Positions 1-11,611 are shown, numbered from the stretch's first letter. The stretch is 64,000 bases of DNA from Fomitopsis serialis (GCF_022376445.1 NW_025954990.1:62001-126000), one strand, 5' to 3'. Notes: a model not told the origin generated them from the sequence alone. Made by a program: numbers and translations.

Positions 1-1930
1 TCGACGTGCTCTCATAGTCGTTTGACCGGTCCCCGTACGAGAGGATGAACTTGCTCAGTTTGATGCCCGCCTCGAGCTTCGCCTTGAAGATGTCGACCTT
101 GTTCAGAAACAGCACGATGCTCGTCTTCGCAAGCAGCGGGTTCGAGACGATCGTCTTCCAGAGGAGCACCGAGTCTTCCTGCATCCACGCAGTAATAAGT
201 TCAGGGCGATTAGGCATGGCAGGTCAGAGAGGCGCGCACAAGTCTGTTCACGGTTGAATCTTCTTCGAGCATTTGGTCGAAGCAGCTGATGGGTGCGAGG
301 AAGAGGATTGCACTGGTGGCATGGTCAGCACTGATGCAGCATATGAAAATCATGACATACTTCATGTCGTCAAAGTAGGGCGCCCATGCCGCTGTCATGG
401 GGCTTCAGGCAGTGTTATCACGAAGTTAAAGAAGACCAAACCTCGCTATAGTACAGGTGAGTATAGCCACTGAGTGATGGTAGCGCTACGCTCACTAGTG
501 ATCTGTGTCCGCCGACATCAAACACCCTCCAATCCCGCGTAATCCCGCCTATTGTACCTGCAACGATTAGCTGAGAAGCCTACAGTGGTTCACACGGAGG
601 CCACATACCTTCTTTGATCGCGAATCGGTATTCCGTCACACCTAGCGTCTTAAGTCGGGCACGGAGAATGTCCTCTAAAGCATACATAGTCTCTGTAGCT
701 CAGTTCCGTCGGCTGCTCACGTACCATCTGTTGGGACGTATCGGGGAGAAGTAACTCGTTCTAGCGAATCGAGGAAGCTGCACATCGATGAGTGATACGC
801 TTTACGTGGTCGTACTCGGGACACCCACAATCCAGGTTGGTCCTCTAACCTGACACCTTGCACTTGGAGCAGCGCACGAATGGTGTCGTCGTTCCATAGA
901 CGGATCATATCCTCACCGCAAGCGTGGATTATCCGCCAGGATCCTATCATTCGCAGCTCCAGTCTCATGATAACACGAAGGAACGATCCATCGCTCACCT
1001 CCGGGTCGTCCCAGTCGATACCTTCTCGACTCTCTACGCTATCGCGGCCATCCAGCATCAGCCTGCCAAAGACGCCCTTCCACGCGAATAGGGAGTTTAT
1101 GGCGACCTCCTTCTGGCGCAGGCGCTCCATGTAGCTCACGTTCGAGGCCTGCGCGAGGTGGGTCGCCTCGAACTCGGCGGAGCCGGGTGGCGTGAGCTTC
1201 CGGATGAGTGCCTTTTCAACCTGGAGCAGTGGTGAGAGCCGCATCTTGAGCTTCAGGTGGTCCGCAGTGAGCGGCGGGTATATGCGGGTGCTCGACTCAG
1301 ACGGAGAGCGGCTGCTGGAGGGGCGCGCGCCGTTGGGGGAGTGTGGCTGCGCTTGGGCTGATTGCGCTTCTGTCATGACATCGAGGATGATGCGGATCGA
1401 ACGGACGACGTTGAGGTGGATCACTGCGCGCCACGATGCCCGTTCCGCGCGAAAGGCCTGCGAGCTCCCTCAGCGTACATGATCTGGGATAGGTAGATTT
1501 CGACACGTACTTTCGGCGAATTCATGAGCTGGAAGTCTGTCGATCCTGATCAGCGCGGCGCACACAAGAGCCCAGCCACCGCACTTACTCTTCAACGTAG
1601 TCGATTTCCCTTCACGCCGCCATCATGTCAGATGTTGGATAGTTCAGTTGGACACGAACGACGACACTTGCCTGATTCACTTTGACCTGCATACCCGACG
1701 GCTCAGCGACCCCCGACAAATGATCGACTACGAAACTCACCGAGAAGCAGGATCTTGATGGGCTTCGGGCCCTTCTTCTCCGCCCTTTCCTGTGCCCTGA
1801 GCTCCTCGTCGATCATATCCGACAACCTCTTTGCCTCCTCCTCCGCAGACAGCCGTGCTCTGCGGTCTTCATCGCTCTCGTCTTCAGGTGGTTTGAGCAA
1901 CACATCCAACGGGTCCGGGGCGTCATGATG
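1..1930 (-). CDS. G-protein alpha subunit, divergent, 3' end cut by window edge
   Basis: Heterotrimeric G-protein alpha subunit, which binds and hydrolyses GTP at the plasma membrane below 7-TM receptors. Exons that join in frame: 1741-~1930, 1672-1686, 1589-1609, 1511-1536, 725-1457, 609-674, 492-557, 361-391, 240-312 and <1-178. Visible motifs are the P-loop GQSESGKST built across three tiny exons, the catalytic Arg in RARLKT, switch II DVGGHRS, the WAPYFDD-LAPIS block and the guanine-specificity motif FLNKVD. The usual switch II Gln (GGQ) is His here. Two introns (1610-1671 and 392-491) start with GC rather than GT; the second is inferred because only that join keeps frame and the family spacing between RS and W. 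The N-terminal exon encodes an acidic, charged leader (PPEDESDEDRR), as in other basidiomycete forms. The initiator ATG was not found: a stop lies upstream of the leader, so a further 5' exon is likely. The C-terminus is outside the window. Confidence 0.9.
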
Positions 1931-3274
1931 CCCGAAATCTTGTCAACATAGGCCATCGGTCTCCCCCTATCTTCTCAGGACCGTCGTCGCGCCCGACGCA
2001 GAGAGGGCTCGCTGCGAGGTGAAAGTACGAGCGAAGAGTGGTAAATTCCCCGAAAATGACATGACGACAAGCGCTAGAGATATGCAATGCTGCCGTAAAC
2101 GGCTGGCGTCGCGCTTAGCCTGGACTGCATGTACTACCCGCCGGCAATATTTTTAATTGGTCGTAAGTTCGTCCAATTGCGTTCGTTGCGGCCTAACTAA
2201 CAGCGTAATATCTGAAGCGCGTGTCTACCCTGGCAACAGTGTAGGATGGTCCACGTAGATGCGTTCTTTTCCACGCATACGTGAACCAGTCCACCCGGGC
2301 ACCCAGGTCCACCCTGGCCACGATTGTGCGTATGCTGTGTGCATGTGTACGCTTTGCATGCGGAAGCTAATATAGCACGCTGATCAGTGATTACTAGGTA
2401 CCGCCGAGTGTGACCGGAGTCTAATGAGGACTAAATTGATTTGCCCATTTAGACGCGAGTGCCAACAGGTACAGGGTTGGGATCACAACCCGATAATGTG
2501 CATGAACTCCGGATCCTCACTGAGGCAGAGACTCACCCAGGACTCACCTTCGCAACTTGACCTGGGAATCACCGCGATATGCGCTCCCACTCTCACCAAC
2601 TTCGGAAGCGGAGAGGTTTTCTCGGTTCTCGGCAGACGTTCAAAGGGTGAGAAGTTGAACCATCGGCGAGGAGGACGAAAGTTAACGTATGTATGTCCCA
2701 CATTCGAGCGTACCCACGCGCTCTGCACGCCTGGCACCTGCCCATGCGTGCTCTGAACTGACTCGGATTGCTCTGAGTGAAACCCTGGTGCGACGCATGC
2801 ATAAGTAGGGCGGGCGTATGCCGGACATCTGGCGGTCAATCCAACTATGTGTTAGCTCGGCGCGGCGCTACATGAGGACAGCACCTTCGGGATTCAATGT
2901 GCTCCACTTCATTCGGTACCAATATTCAGCGATCTCATAGCGCTCTCACGTTTCTTCGGTCGTGTTGGCAATGGTCATCCTCTTTAGGCTGAGTGCTTGG
3001 ACCCTCTTAGGCAGGAGTGGTGAAGAAGATCGGAACTCGACATGTCGCCATCTTCGTCGCTTTCCCGGGAGATGGTCAGCGGCCCGCGATGCTTTATCGT
3101 GGCCTAGTACCATACTCGAAATCCCACCTTGCAGTCTTGAATGACGCATTGTAATTCTTCACAATGCCTCGTACTGGTAGAGGTCTTTGACGTTCAGGAG
3201 AACCTTGTCAAGCAGAGGCTCAATAAACGCGTCTCGAATAATCAGTCCGAAGTAGCAACATACGGGAGGGGCCG
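1931..3274. other. Intergenic region, no gene seen
   Basis: This stretch lies between the 5' side of the G-alpha gene and the 3' end of the MOB-like gene. Open frames of about 110 residues at 2.4-2.8 kb overlap on both strands and have no recognisable composition or splice context, so I treat them as chance. A missing first exon of G-alpha may lie within the first few hundred bases. Confidence 0.5.
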
Positions 3275-5195
3275 TCAAGCCTCCTCGCTATCCGCGGTGT
3301 CCGTCGTGGGATGCACATCGGTCACCTCTTCTCCCGCAACAGTGACCGCGTCTTCTTCGGTCTCCGTCGTCTCCTGGGAAGCCTCCGACGGCACCTCTTC
3401 CACAAGGTCGGCCTGCACCTGTTCTACCTCAGCCGCCTCCTCAGCAGACGCCTCCTCAGCGGGCGCCGCCTCAGACGCTTCGACAGGTGGCTCGTGCTGG
3501 GCCTCCTCGTCCGCCAGCAGGGGCTCTAGCTCTTCGTCGCCCCTTGTTTCAGCAGCGGCCTCGGGTTCAGCGACGACGTCTGCAACTAGCTCTTCTGCGT
3601 TCGCCGTCGTCTCCTCCTCGGTCTCGGTCGCCTCTTGCGCGACCTGCTCCGCCTCCGAAGTTGGCTCGGGCTGTGTTTCTGAGGGCGTTTCCTCGTGCTG
3701 CTCGGCAGACTCGTCGGCGGGAGCAGTTTCGGTCGACGCAATATCAGACTCGTCGGTGGGAGCAGTTTCAGCTGACGCGATATCAGCTTCCTCTGTGGGA
3801 GGGACTTCTTCAGCCGGCTGCGCAATATCTTCTGAGGCTGTCTCGGGTTCGACCTGAATCACAAATCAGACAAAGCCCCTACACATGAACTGATCGAAGA
3901 CCTACCTCAACCTGTTCAGCAATGTCGCTCGATTGGGCTTGGGTATCTTCTTCAGCAGTATCTTCCGTCTCAACAGGAGGGTCCGTCTCGATCGCGGGTT
4001 CCGACTCTTCCGCCGTCTGAGTCTCCGGTTGCTCCTCTGCCTTCTTTTGCACGTCACTCGCGCGGATCGTAGGCACGCGTTCTCTGGATCCCTCTGCCTC
4101 ACCTTCGGCAGCGGCGGCGCGCCCAAGCTCCTCCACGACACTGGCCATCTCGCTGTGCACCATCGTGTCCGTCCTGCTCCTACCCATCTTCCGCGGGCTT
4201 GGCTCGCGCCGCTCGTCGCCTCCAGACAACGACTCCCCGAGCGCGTCTACGTGCAGCACGCCGCGCGGCTCGTCCTCACGGCCGCGCTCCCGCTCACGGC
4301 GCGGGTCAAGCGCGGCACCGAGCATGCTGCGCGGGTACTCGTCTGGGCCGTCGTGCTCCTCATAGCCGACGATACCGGGCGGGATGACGAGGAACTCGGC
4401 TGGGACGAGGTCGAAACGCGAAGTGAGCGCGAGGAAGCGCGCATAGAGCGCGCTCTCTGCCTCGGCCTGCGCGAAGGCGGCGCGGTGATGGAAGTACGCG
4501 TGCGCGAAGATTCGTCCGAGTCGGCGGGCGAGAGACGAGAAGTGCCGGTGCGAAGGTGCGGGGATAGAGAGGCGGGACGGGAAGTTACGCGGGGAGTTGA
4601 GGAGCGAGGTCGCGCTGTCGAGCGTGTGCAAGATATAGTCGATGGCGCAGCATTGCTATACCCTTGATATTAGTTTTTGGCTGTTGTCAAGAATTGTCCC
4701 TTACCTCCATTGCGCCTTCAGTGCCGTGAGCAACGCAGAGGTACAACCACTCTCCAGCCTTCATCTCGGGACACGTCTGACGCGTGCATTCCTGCTGCAG
4801 CATCGTGATGAGCGGGTGAGAGAGATCCTGCGCAAGTCGCCTGCCATGTTGTCGTGAGTCTACACGCGTGCAAAAGAGGGCTCGAAGCCATACCGCAGCT
4901 GTTCGTAGATCCAGCACGCCTCGTCCACCGTCACTTCCTTGCTCTCTGCGTTCTCTGCATCGTCGCCCTTCGCGCCCTCGCTGTCGCTTCCCTCCCGCTG
5001 CTTGCCTTTTCCTGGTATTGACACGATGGAGTCGACGTCATGCACGTCTTTTCGAATGAGCAACGAGATGTACTCCTGCAGCTGGAACGCGCTGTCGAGC
5101 GCCGAAATTGGTGGAATGTCCTTCACAGGGTAAAACGACGAGATCCGCGAGCCCTTCAGCGGACGCTGAATAGGGTGAACAGCTGCAGCAGCCAT
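3275..5195 (-). CDS. MOB4: MOB4/phocein-like protein with long acidic C-terminal tail
   Basis: Mob1/phocein family adaptor. MOB4 members belong to the STRIPAK phosphatase-kinase complex. Four exons (4894-5195, 4705-4840, 3906-4655, 3275-3853) total 1767 nt, giving 588 residues. The start ATG at 5195 opens the first exon directly. The Mob fold is clear: CWIYEQLRR, then ECTRQTCPEM supplying the two zinc cysteines, CCAIDYILHTLD, FPSRL, and HAYFHH supplying the zinc histidines. The CWIYEQLR lead-in is closer to phocein than to Mob1. A canonical phocein is about 225 residues; this one continues for roughly 300 more in Glu/Ala/Pro/Thr-rich low-complexity sequence, including the whole last exon. An acidic insert rich in Lys, Glu and Ser also sits before the CWIYEQ motif. 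The tail may be a disordered binding or regulatory region; that is inference. Confidence 0.9.
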
Positions 5196-5627
5196 AATTG
5201 CTCAAGGTAGGGTGCAACAAGAGTGAGTCGGCGAGGGTATACGCTGAAGGCGAGAGTAAGTGGCGATACTGTACTTACATGCCGCGACGTTGGCGTGTGA
5301 ACAGTTGATCAGTGACGATACTTATCCTTGCTTACATTCATCAGTGATCCCACAAACGCCGGCATACGTTCATGATACACGTGCTTATGTTCGATGTAAC
5401 AGTTCAATACAAGCACATCTAATAGACCATTGATCGCCTCCTCCTCGTCCTCGACTCAACGCACCATCCGACAAACAGTGTCCCTCAACAAGTGGTTTGC
5501 TCTTGCCTGATCCTCACCTCGTTGCCCTCGTTCTAGAACGCATATCAATCCACAAGTATTTGAACGAGTAGTGCACTGGCACTGAGATCGCACTGTCGTG
5601 CAGAACTTGAAGCAGTGGCAGTACATC
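5196..5627. other. Divergent intergenic region
   Basis: This 432-bp gap lies between the start of the MOB4-like gene (minus) and the start of the Ybp/glomulin-like gene (plus). The two genes diverge from it, so it must hold both promoters. I see no clear TATA box or other motif. Confidence 0.5.
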
Positions 5628-7559
5628 ATGGCGAACTCCGAGTCTGCAATAGCCAAATTGCAGCAAGAACTGGATCTCGGGGGTGAACCGCTGGACGAGG
5701 TAGAGACCAATGGACACCGCGCTCCGGCATTTGCTCATAACAGCAGGACACAGGATCCCAGCGTTGCCCTCACAATCTTGGTAACCTCCGCTGTTCGCGA
5801 AGGGAATGCGCATCCTACGCTTGAACAGCTGGTTCAAGCGATCCAGAAATCCGATCTCGCAGCTTCACTGGTGCGTCGCATACGTCCCTATTGTTCACCT
5901 CACTAATGCAAGCAAGATAGGAACCTCTAACCATGCTTCCGCTTCTTATTCCTTGTCCGGAGAACGGTGCCGATGAGTTCATACGACTTATTAGCCGAGA
6001 GTGCAGTGCCAAAGAAGCTATCATGGCTACGCAAGAAATCTTGGAACACTTGGAGATGGACCAAGAGTCGGATGAAGCTGCTGACGACGAGCTGTGGCTA
6101 GTTCGTCAACTTGTTCGGGTCTTGGCCGTATACTCACTAGGTTGGTGCTCCACTCGATTCACTTACCTCAGATGTCTCAACTGGGGCAGCCATACCACGT
6201 TTGCCTAGGCGAAAGAAGTCACCGGCGCAGCAAATCCAGCCTCTGCTAGCCGAGCTTCAGTCAGTAATGTCTGGATCTATGCATAGCGCTGGCGGCTCCA
6301 TAGGCCGTAAGGTCCTCGACTCGACACGTCAATTCATGGAGGAGATCACGCGATGGGTCAACCTCGACGTCAGGATTGACGCGGAAGAGCGAAAGGATAT
6401 TGCAGTACGCGGGCTTCTCTCCACTACGCGGGATTGCCCCGCTGATGTCACCGTCTAGGATGTCTTACTTCCGTTTGTCATCTCGACCCTCGAGTTGTGC
6501 TCGAACAGCACGAATGGCTCTCTTGCGCAACACGCCTTCGAGCTGCAATATCCGCGATTAGTGATCCCCTCACGCGACAAGGATGCGACGGTAGAGGAAG
6601 ATATCATAGGTGCCATCTGGGTGCGTATGAGATTATAGCACGAGAGAGTTTGACTTCATTCCAGCAACAGGCAGCCATGACAACCGTCGGATTGACAGTT
6701 CAGAACTGCATCACCCAGCCCTCACTGGGAACCTTAATGCTCCTAGCGCACTCGCCAAACTACACATTCAACACGCAAGTCCTGACTTCGTTCTTCCCTG
6801 TAATCCTCATGTCCCTTCAGGCGAACATGGCTCTAGACGAGGTGCTGTCAGTGCTCATCAACGCCATTGTCCCTCTTGTCTCGCAAGCTCCGCGTTACGA
6901 ATTCCCTCCGGACCTTATTGTCCCACTTGCGCACGTCCTGCCCCCTCTAGCTAGCGTCCACCCGGATCCCGGTATACGCCACTACACGTTCCGCGTCCTT
7001 TCCGCTGCACTCGCACTTTCGACTTCTGCCGTCCGGGTACAACTCCTGCAAGGCCTTCTGACAGACTCAGACTCGTCGCCACAAATGCGCATAGCTGCCA
7101 TCGGTCTGGTGAAGGAAGCGCTGCTCGAAGCGCTCGCAACACCACCAGGATCCGCCGAGACTCAGAGGAACATGTTCGCGTCACCAGCGTTCCTGAAAGC
7201 CTTTGGACCTATCATCTTGCGTCCAGACCCACCCGATTTGTTCACACCTGGGAATACATTGGAGCCAGATGAGTTCCTCGACACCAAAGAACCCTTGAGG
7301 CTAGTCGAATGTTTATCCTTATACTACGTTCTTCTCTTGAGAGACGTCCGAAATCGGGTATGTGTGGTGTTGCTCTAGTAAATGACCGATTGACACGTAT
7401 CGTCGCGTGCAGACTGGGATCCGAGACAAGGACAACTTGCGAAATGCCGTGCGCACGCTGGTGGATCCCCTGAAGGCCCAGTTGAGCCGATGGGCTGACG
7501 GTGAGGTGCTGATATCCTACCGTGGCAGCTCTGATCCTAAAGCAGCGGTCTCCAGATAG
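5628..7559 (+). CDS. Ybp/ALF4/glomulin-like helical repeat protein
   Basis: Likely member of the YAP-binding/ALF4/glomulin family. Glomulin binds Rbx1 and restrains cullin ligases; yeast Ybp1/Ybp2 act in oxidative stress and at kinetochores. Which role applies here cannot be told. Six exons (5628-5870, 5921-6140, 6190-6404, 6459-6620, 6665-7357, 7413-7559) add up to 1680 nt, giving 559 residues with frame kept at every junction. The start is the first ATG of the frame, MANSESAIAKL. The sequence is leucine-rich alpha-helical throughout with no catalytic motif. Family-like features are the ending with a YYVLLLRD helix followed by RDKDNLRNAVRT, and the mid-protein blocks on testing whether all units are 'served'. 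Assignment rests on this overall pattern and length, not on one diagnostic motif. Another HEAT/ARM-type protein is the alternative. Confidence 0.6.
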
Positions 7560-8063
7560 TGCAACAGCTGATGGACATGGCCATGATTCTGGTATGCAGT
7601 TGGCGATATTGGATATGTGGCTGGACCGTGTACGTAGCTCGGTCGAAGATATACAGCAGCAATAGGTCGATGTACTTTGGATGTACTCGTCTGAATATGG
7701 CTTTGGCGCCAGCATATCGCGAAAGTCTTCGTATGCTCCGTTATAGTGCGCCTCTGCTAACCCGTCCATTTCGAATTCGAAAGCACTGACATGCACAGCG
7801 TCGCCAATGACAGTGCCACTGAAACGCCCATGAAATCGGAAACCCCGTAACTTGTATGACGCCTGTACACGGAGCCCATGATCCCCGGAAACCTAATACC
7901 GTACCATCAGGAAAGCAGCCTGCGCGAATCAACTGGTCCCGTTCACAGTAGTTGCTGTACTATGATAGCACACGGTTCAGGTATGCGTCCAAACCTGAGG
8001 GAGTATTTAGTCGAGCCACAAATGTGTGCGGGCTAACCGAAGGTACACCGCTGCTAGTCCCTC
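7560..8063. other. Intergenic region, no gene seen
   Basis: This 504-bp stretch separates the stop of the Ybp/glomulin-like gene from the start of the membrane-protein gene on the same strand. No coding exon, RNA gene or repeat was recognised. It presumably contains the terminator of the first gene and the promoter of the second. Confidence 0.45.
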
Positions 8064-9519
8064 ATGACCATCGCCTGCGTAACCCCCACATCATCTCGAG
8101 TCCAGGAAGCAAATATGTTAGGAATGGCTTTGTCAATGTTGGCATACGGTCCGTCGTCGTGGTACTCGCACTGCAGTTTTTACTGACGTCAAGTGTCTCA
8201 GGCGCCCATGCAGCCTTTTTCTCTAATATTCTGAGGCACTTTCTACGACCGCTCTCATCTCGCCTACACGGCAAATTCTTTGCATGCACGTGTCTCCTGT
8301 TTGTATTGGCGACTCTCAGTATAATCTTGCAACTCGTTTGCGATGTCAAGATCTTCTTCGGAGATAGCGGCGGTCTCAACGTCGGCGGATTATTCACAAC
8401 ATACACTCCAGCGAACAACCTCAGTCTTGCTGTGACGCTGGCGTAAGTCGTTTGATCTGATCATTTGTAACGGTGCTGACGGTACTTGCTTAGTTATCTC
8501 ATTCTTCATTGGTCTTCCGACGCCATATTGGTTGGTACCATCAGTCATCGCAGTTTGACTAGAATATTGAATTGATGAGCAACAATAGCTCTGGAGATGT
8601 AGTGCGATCTACGAGCATTCACCTCTGGTCTGGGTACCCTGTAGTGCGATCCTCGTCGGTCTCATCGGCAAGTTGAGCAGCCGCTACTACTGCCTTCATC
8701 CACGACTCACCATTATATGACAGTCACTGGATCCTACTTTGTGCATGATCTCACAGGGTTGGTCATGACCTGGACGGGCACATTACCCACGCCAGGCCTG
8801 GTCTACATCGCTGTGACACTCTGTTTCAACGTCCTGCTGCCCACCGTCATGATCGCCCGCGTGTTCAGATTCTCGTGGAACTTACGGGGCATTTGGAGAA
8901 CAAGAGACTCTCGAGGGATTTACTCCTTTGTGATCAGCACCATTCTCGAGTCGGCCGCGTTCTATGCAGCAGTGGCTATCATCACGATCGTCGCCGTCGC
9001 CATCGACACATCTATGCAAGCCGCAATACTGCCCTTGCTCGGACAAATGCAGGTAAGAAGGTACCCGAATCTATCATGGGACATGCGGTGACCGTCATCT
9101 AGGCTATCCCTTCATTGCTTCTCACCGCTCGTGCAATGGATCGCAGAGATGTACCGGAGGACCCAATGAGGCAAACAGCGCTCACAAGCCTGCAGTTCAA
9201 TTGTCCAGATGCCCTAGAGAAAGCCTCTACGCAGCCGGGCCTGGCACCCCGACCAGAGTCTAGAACGAAAAGTCCCTGCTCCCTTGACTCAATAGTCATT
9301 GTGACTCGACAATCGACGATGGATGACGAGCGTTGCTCTGGTCCAAGCTGCATGAGCGGAAGCAACAGGTGGAGCCGAGATGAACCCATCGAGGTCCAAC
9401 TGGCTGTTTATATACCGGATAGTCCTGCAAGTTATTTTGGTGATGACAAAAGCTCCTCTTCATCACTCTGCGCGTGGGAGGGACCACAGTGTCCTCCGAT
9501 GGCTTTGCTAAGGAGTTGA
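8064..9519 (+). CDS. Multi-pass membrane protein of a large agaricomycete 7-TM family
   Basis: Six exons (8064-8148, 8214-8442, 8494-8530, 8589-8667, 8757-9052, 9103-9519) join to 1143 nt, giving 380 residues. The ATG at 8064 opens the only frame that runs into the first spliced helix. Hydrophobic segments include MALSMLAYAFF, LLFVLATLSIILQL, LAVTLAYLILH, WVPCSAILVGLIG, VYIAVTLCFNVLLPTVMIA and FYAAVAIITIVAVAI. The short DAILLWRC block and the VxxRVFR step after the fifth helix resemble the many agaricomycete membrane proteins with a WRC(Y/F)VIW-type motif; their function is unknown. The tail of about 120 residues is hydrophilic and Ser-rich and ends in an acidic patch, probably cytosolic. The fourth intron (8668-8756) has a GC donor (gcaagt). 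No link in function to its neighbours is evident. Confidence 0.75.
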
Positions 9520-10100
9520 GCTCGTTAGTATATTCTGTACACGACTAGACGGTAACACTTGTTTGTCGCCTGACGGTCCGAATTAGCTACTTCGTCGATC
9601 TGTTGACCTCTCAGACGATAGTTTTAAGTAAGCGTCGACTCTGCTTTAGCACTAAGCCTGATGTGAAGAGCCTCACGACGTCCGACAGAGGTTTGCGTCG
9701 AACGTATTGTTCGAGCACCTACGTCCCCGGCTTGGCTGGCGGAATGGGCCGTTGGCTGCCAGTGCTTCGAAGTATCCAACGGTCGGATCAACGCAGCGCT
9801 CTTTGTGCGCCTTGTCTTTGTTTTCAACATCAACTGTAGTATGACACACGATGAGATCGCTTCAGCATCCATCCATGACTGGAGAGACTGCGAGTACGGC
9901 CTGAGCAGAACAAGCCTCGAAGAAACCGAAAGGAAAACATATCAATCAAGTCCACGTCGAGGTAGACTGCGTAACAATGACACGCTCGCCCAAAACATTG
10001 TAGTTCGAAATACACAGCTGTCAACAGTGAAATGACCAACAGCGCAAGTCAGCGAAGATACTGTACGCGGTGACAGGACTGACCCACCTAAGCCTTCTCG
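9520..10100. other. Convergent intergenic region
   Basis: This 581-bp gap lies between two genes that end towards each other. Short ORFs here are on both strands and have no support. I saw no repeat, RNA gene or mobile element. Confidence 0.45.
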
Positions 10101-10751
10101 CTAGACGATCGCGTTCCACCACTCTGCTTGACTGGCTTTCAAACCTTCCAAAGCACTGCCCACTTCGTCGACCATTCTGGACAAGCTTTCGTGTACATCA
10201 GACCCCTCCTGTGGGCCAATGGCTCGTATTGCCATAGCAAAAGGGTATTCGTTTGAGTCTGGGACGAAAATGCTCAATAGACAACAGTAACGCTGTTGGA
10301 GGTAAAGCTCGATATCGTTGTAGGCACATCGGTCCAGCCATTCGCATTGTTGCTGCACATCTTCGTCCTTCAGATCGCGGTAATGGATTTTCTCCCGACC
10401 CTCGAAATATGTACGAAGGGCTTGCCAGGGCATGGTCGAGAGGTTAAGGATCGCATCCGTTTTCCGCAGATACTGCAACGGGGTATGAAGGCCAAACGCC
10501 CAACCGTAATACTTTTGACGGGAGGACATGAGCTTTGTTTCAGTCGGCATGACGATCAACGACATTGCATCTTGTTCTTGTTCTTCCTCGTGCTACGATA
10601 GACACGTCAGAGATGTGCCAATGGCAGCTCGAAATTTATTTACAAGGTTCAAGGGCGTCGGGTCCGACTCGGAATCCGCAATTTGGAGTTCCTGCATGTC
10701 ACGACAGATGTCTTCGCCCACGAGGTCGTCTTGAGAGAGGCTGCGCGACAT
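10101..10751 (-). CDS. Small protein of unknown family, paralog of 48.4-kb gene
   Basis: Two exons (10644-10751 and 10101-10592) with a 51-nt intron (gtaaat...cgtag) give 600 nt, or 199 residues. I do not recognise the family and find no signal peptide or membrane span. The protein is a clear paralog of the 201-residue product at 48395-49070: both have an acidic N-terminal exon of 36-55 codons. They share the block YYGWAFGLHTPLQYLR here against YFGWESGLDTPLNYLR there. A W-rich stretch and an ELYLQQRY (here) or QLQTRYKIDLE (there) region follow, then an A/S-rich amphipathic C-terminal helix with repeated Glu/Lys. The function is unknown; conservation of aromatic residues (GW, YLR) suggests a folded core. 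Confidence 0.6.
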
Positions 10752-10937
10752 GATATTGACGCAACAACGATGAAGCAAGCAGGTAGCAAGTGTGTGTATG
10801 TCAGGGGATGTACGATGACACTTGAACGTAGTCGAATGGGGCGATGATATGTGGACGAGATATGCGACAGGAGTGGTGCTTGGAGAGCGGACGAGTCGTT
10901 GATAGTTTGCACCCTCAACATCTCAACTGCGCGTATG

Positions 10938-10944
10938 ATATATA
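10938..10944 (-). promoter_or_regulatory. TATA-like element upstream of small unknown gene
   Basis: The sequence tatatat reads on the minus strand about 187 bp before the ATG at 10751. This is further than at the zinc-finger genes, so a 5' leader would be needed. Confidence 0.35.
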
Positions 10945-11500
10945 GCGGGCGTGTGAGATCTAAGATCTACGACACCAGTGTGGCGCGAACAGTAGCGCCA
11001 CATAGTCTCCGTCTGCAGCTGGTCTCCGTTATTGACACAAAAGAGATATTCTCAGTGCCACTGTAGTACACCACCTATGATGATGATAGCTCAAACCTCC
11101 GAGATGTCTGTATACAATTAACGTTTAGATGAGGGGCCCAGTCGGTGGAAGGCCTGGATGCTTACGAAGCTTTTAAGTAGTTGACTAGTAGACAGGCCGT
11201 GTGGGTACCAGAGTTGAAGGTGGCGGTGCCGTGCCATCAGTGACAAGACCTGCACAACTGCTTGATGTTGAGTGTGTGCAGCATCGCGGGATATAATTGT
11301 GTCTCAGAAGCTCACCTATTGTCGCTCGTTATATCAGCAAACTAGAAACAATTGCCACATGTCCCTGGCAGAGTTGTTCCGATCAGTCTGTTGTGCACCG
11401 TGACGTAGTGCCACAATCTCTGGTTTTCGGGCAGAATTTTGCCACTCTCTTGCGTAATCCACGGTGTGTTTTATGCTAATCTAAGACAACAGGTCTTGGG

Positions 11501-11508
11501 TATAAAAT
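11501..11508 (+). promoter_or_regulatory. TATA box
   Basis: tataaaat lies 111 bp before the ATG at 11612, with a pyrimidine-rich leader in between. It fits a fungal TATA box for the gene that follows. Confidence 0.55.
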
Positions 11509-11611
11509 GAGGTTCTGGTAGCCGTGCCAGTCCAACGACCTCTCACATCCACGGGCCTTCTCAACATCGATACACATCCGATCCGAAAATATTACCGTCA
11601 TCTTCACTATT

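Noticed and set aside
2424..2839. Overlapping ORFs of 110-118 codons on both strands
   Set aside because: No domain, no matching splice signals, composition like non-coding DNA, and the frames shadow one another.
3141..3857. 238-codon Ser/Ala-rich plus-strand ORF
   Set aside because: It is the antisense shadow of the acidic tail of the MOB4-like gene, where GAA/GCC-rich codons make the opposite strand open.
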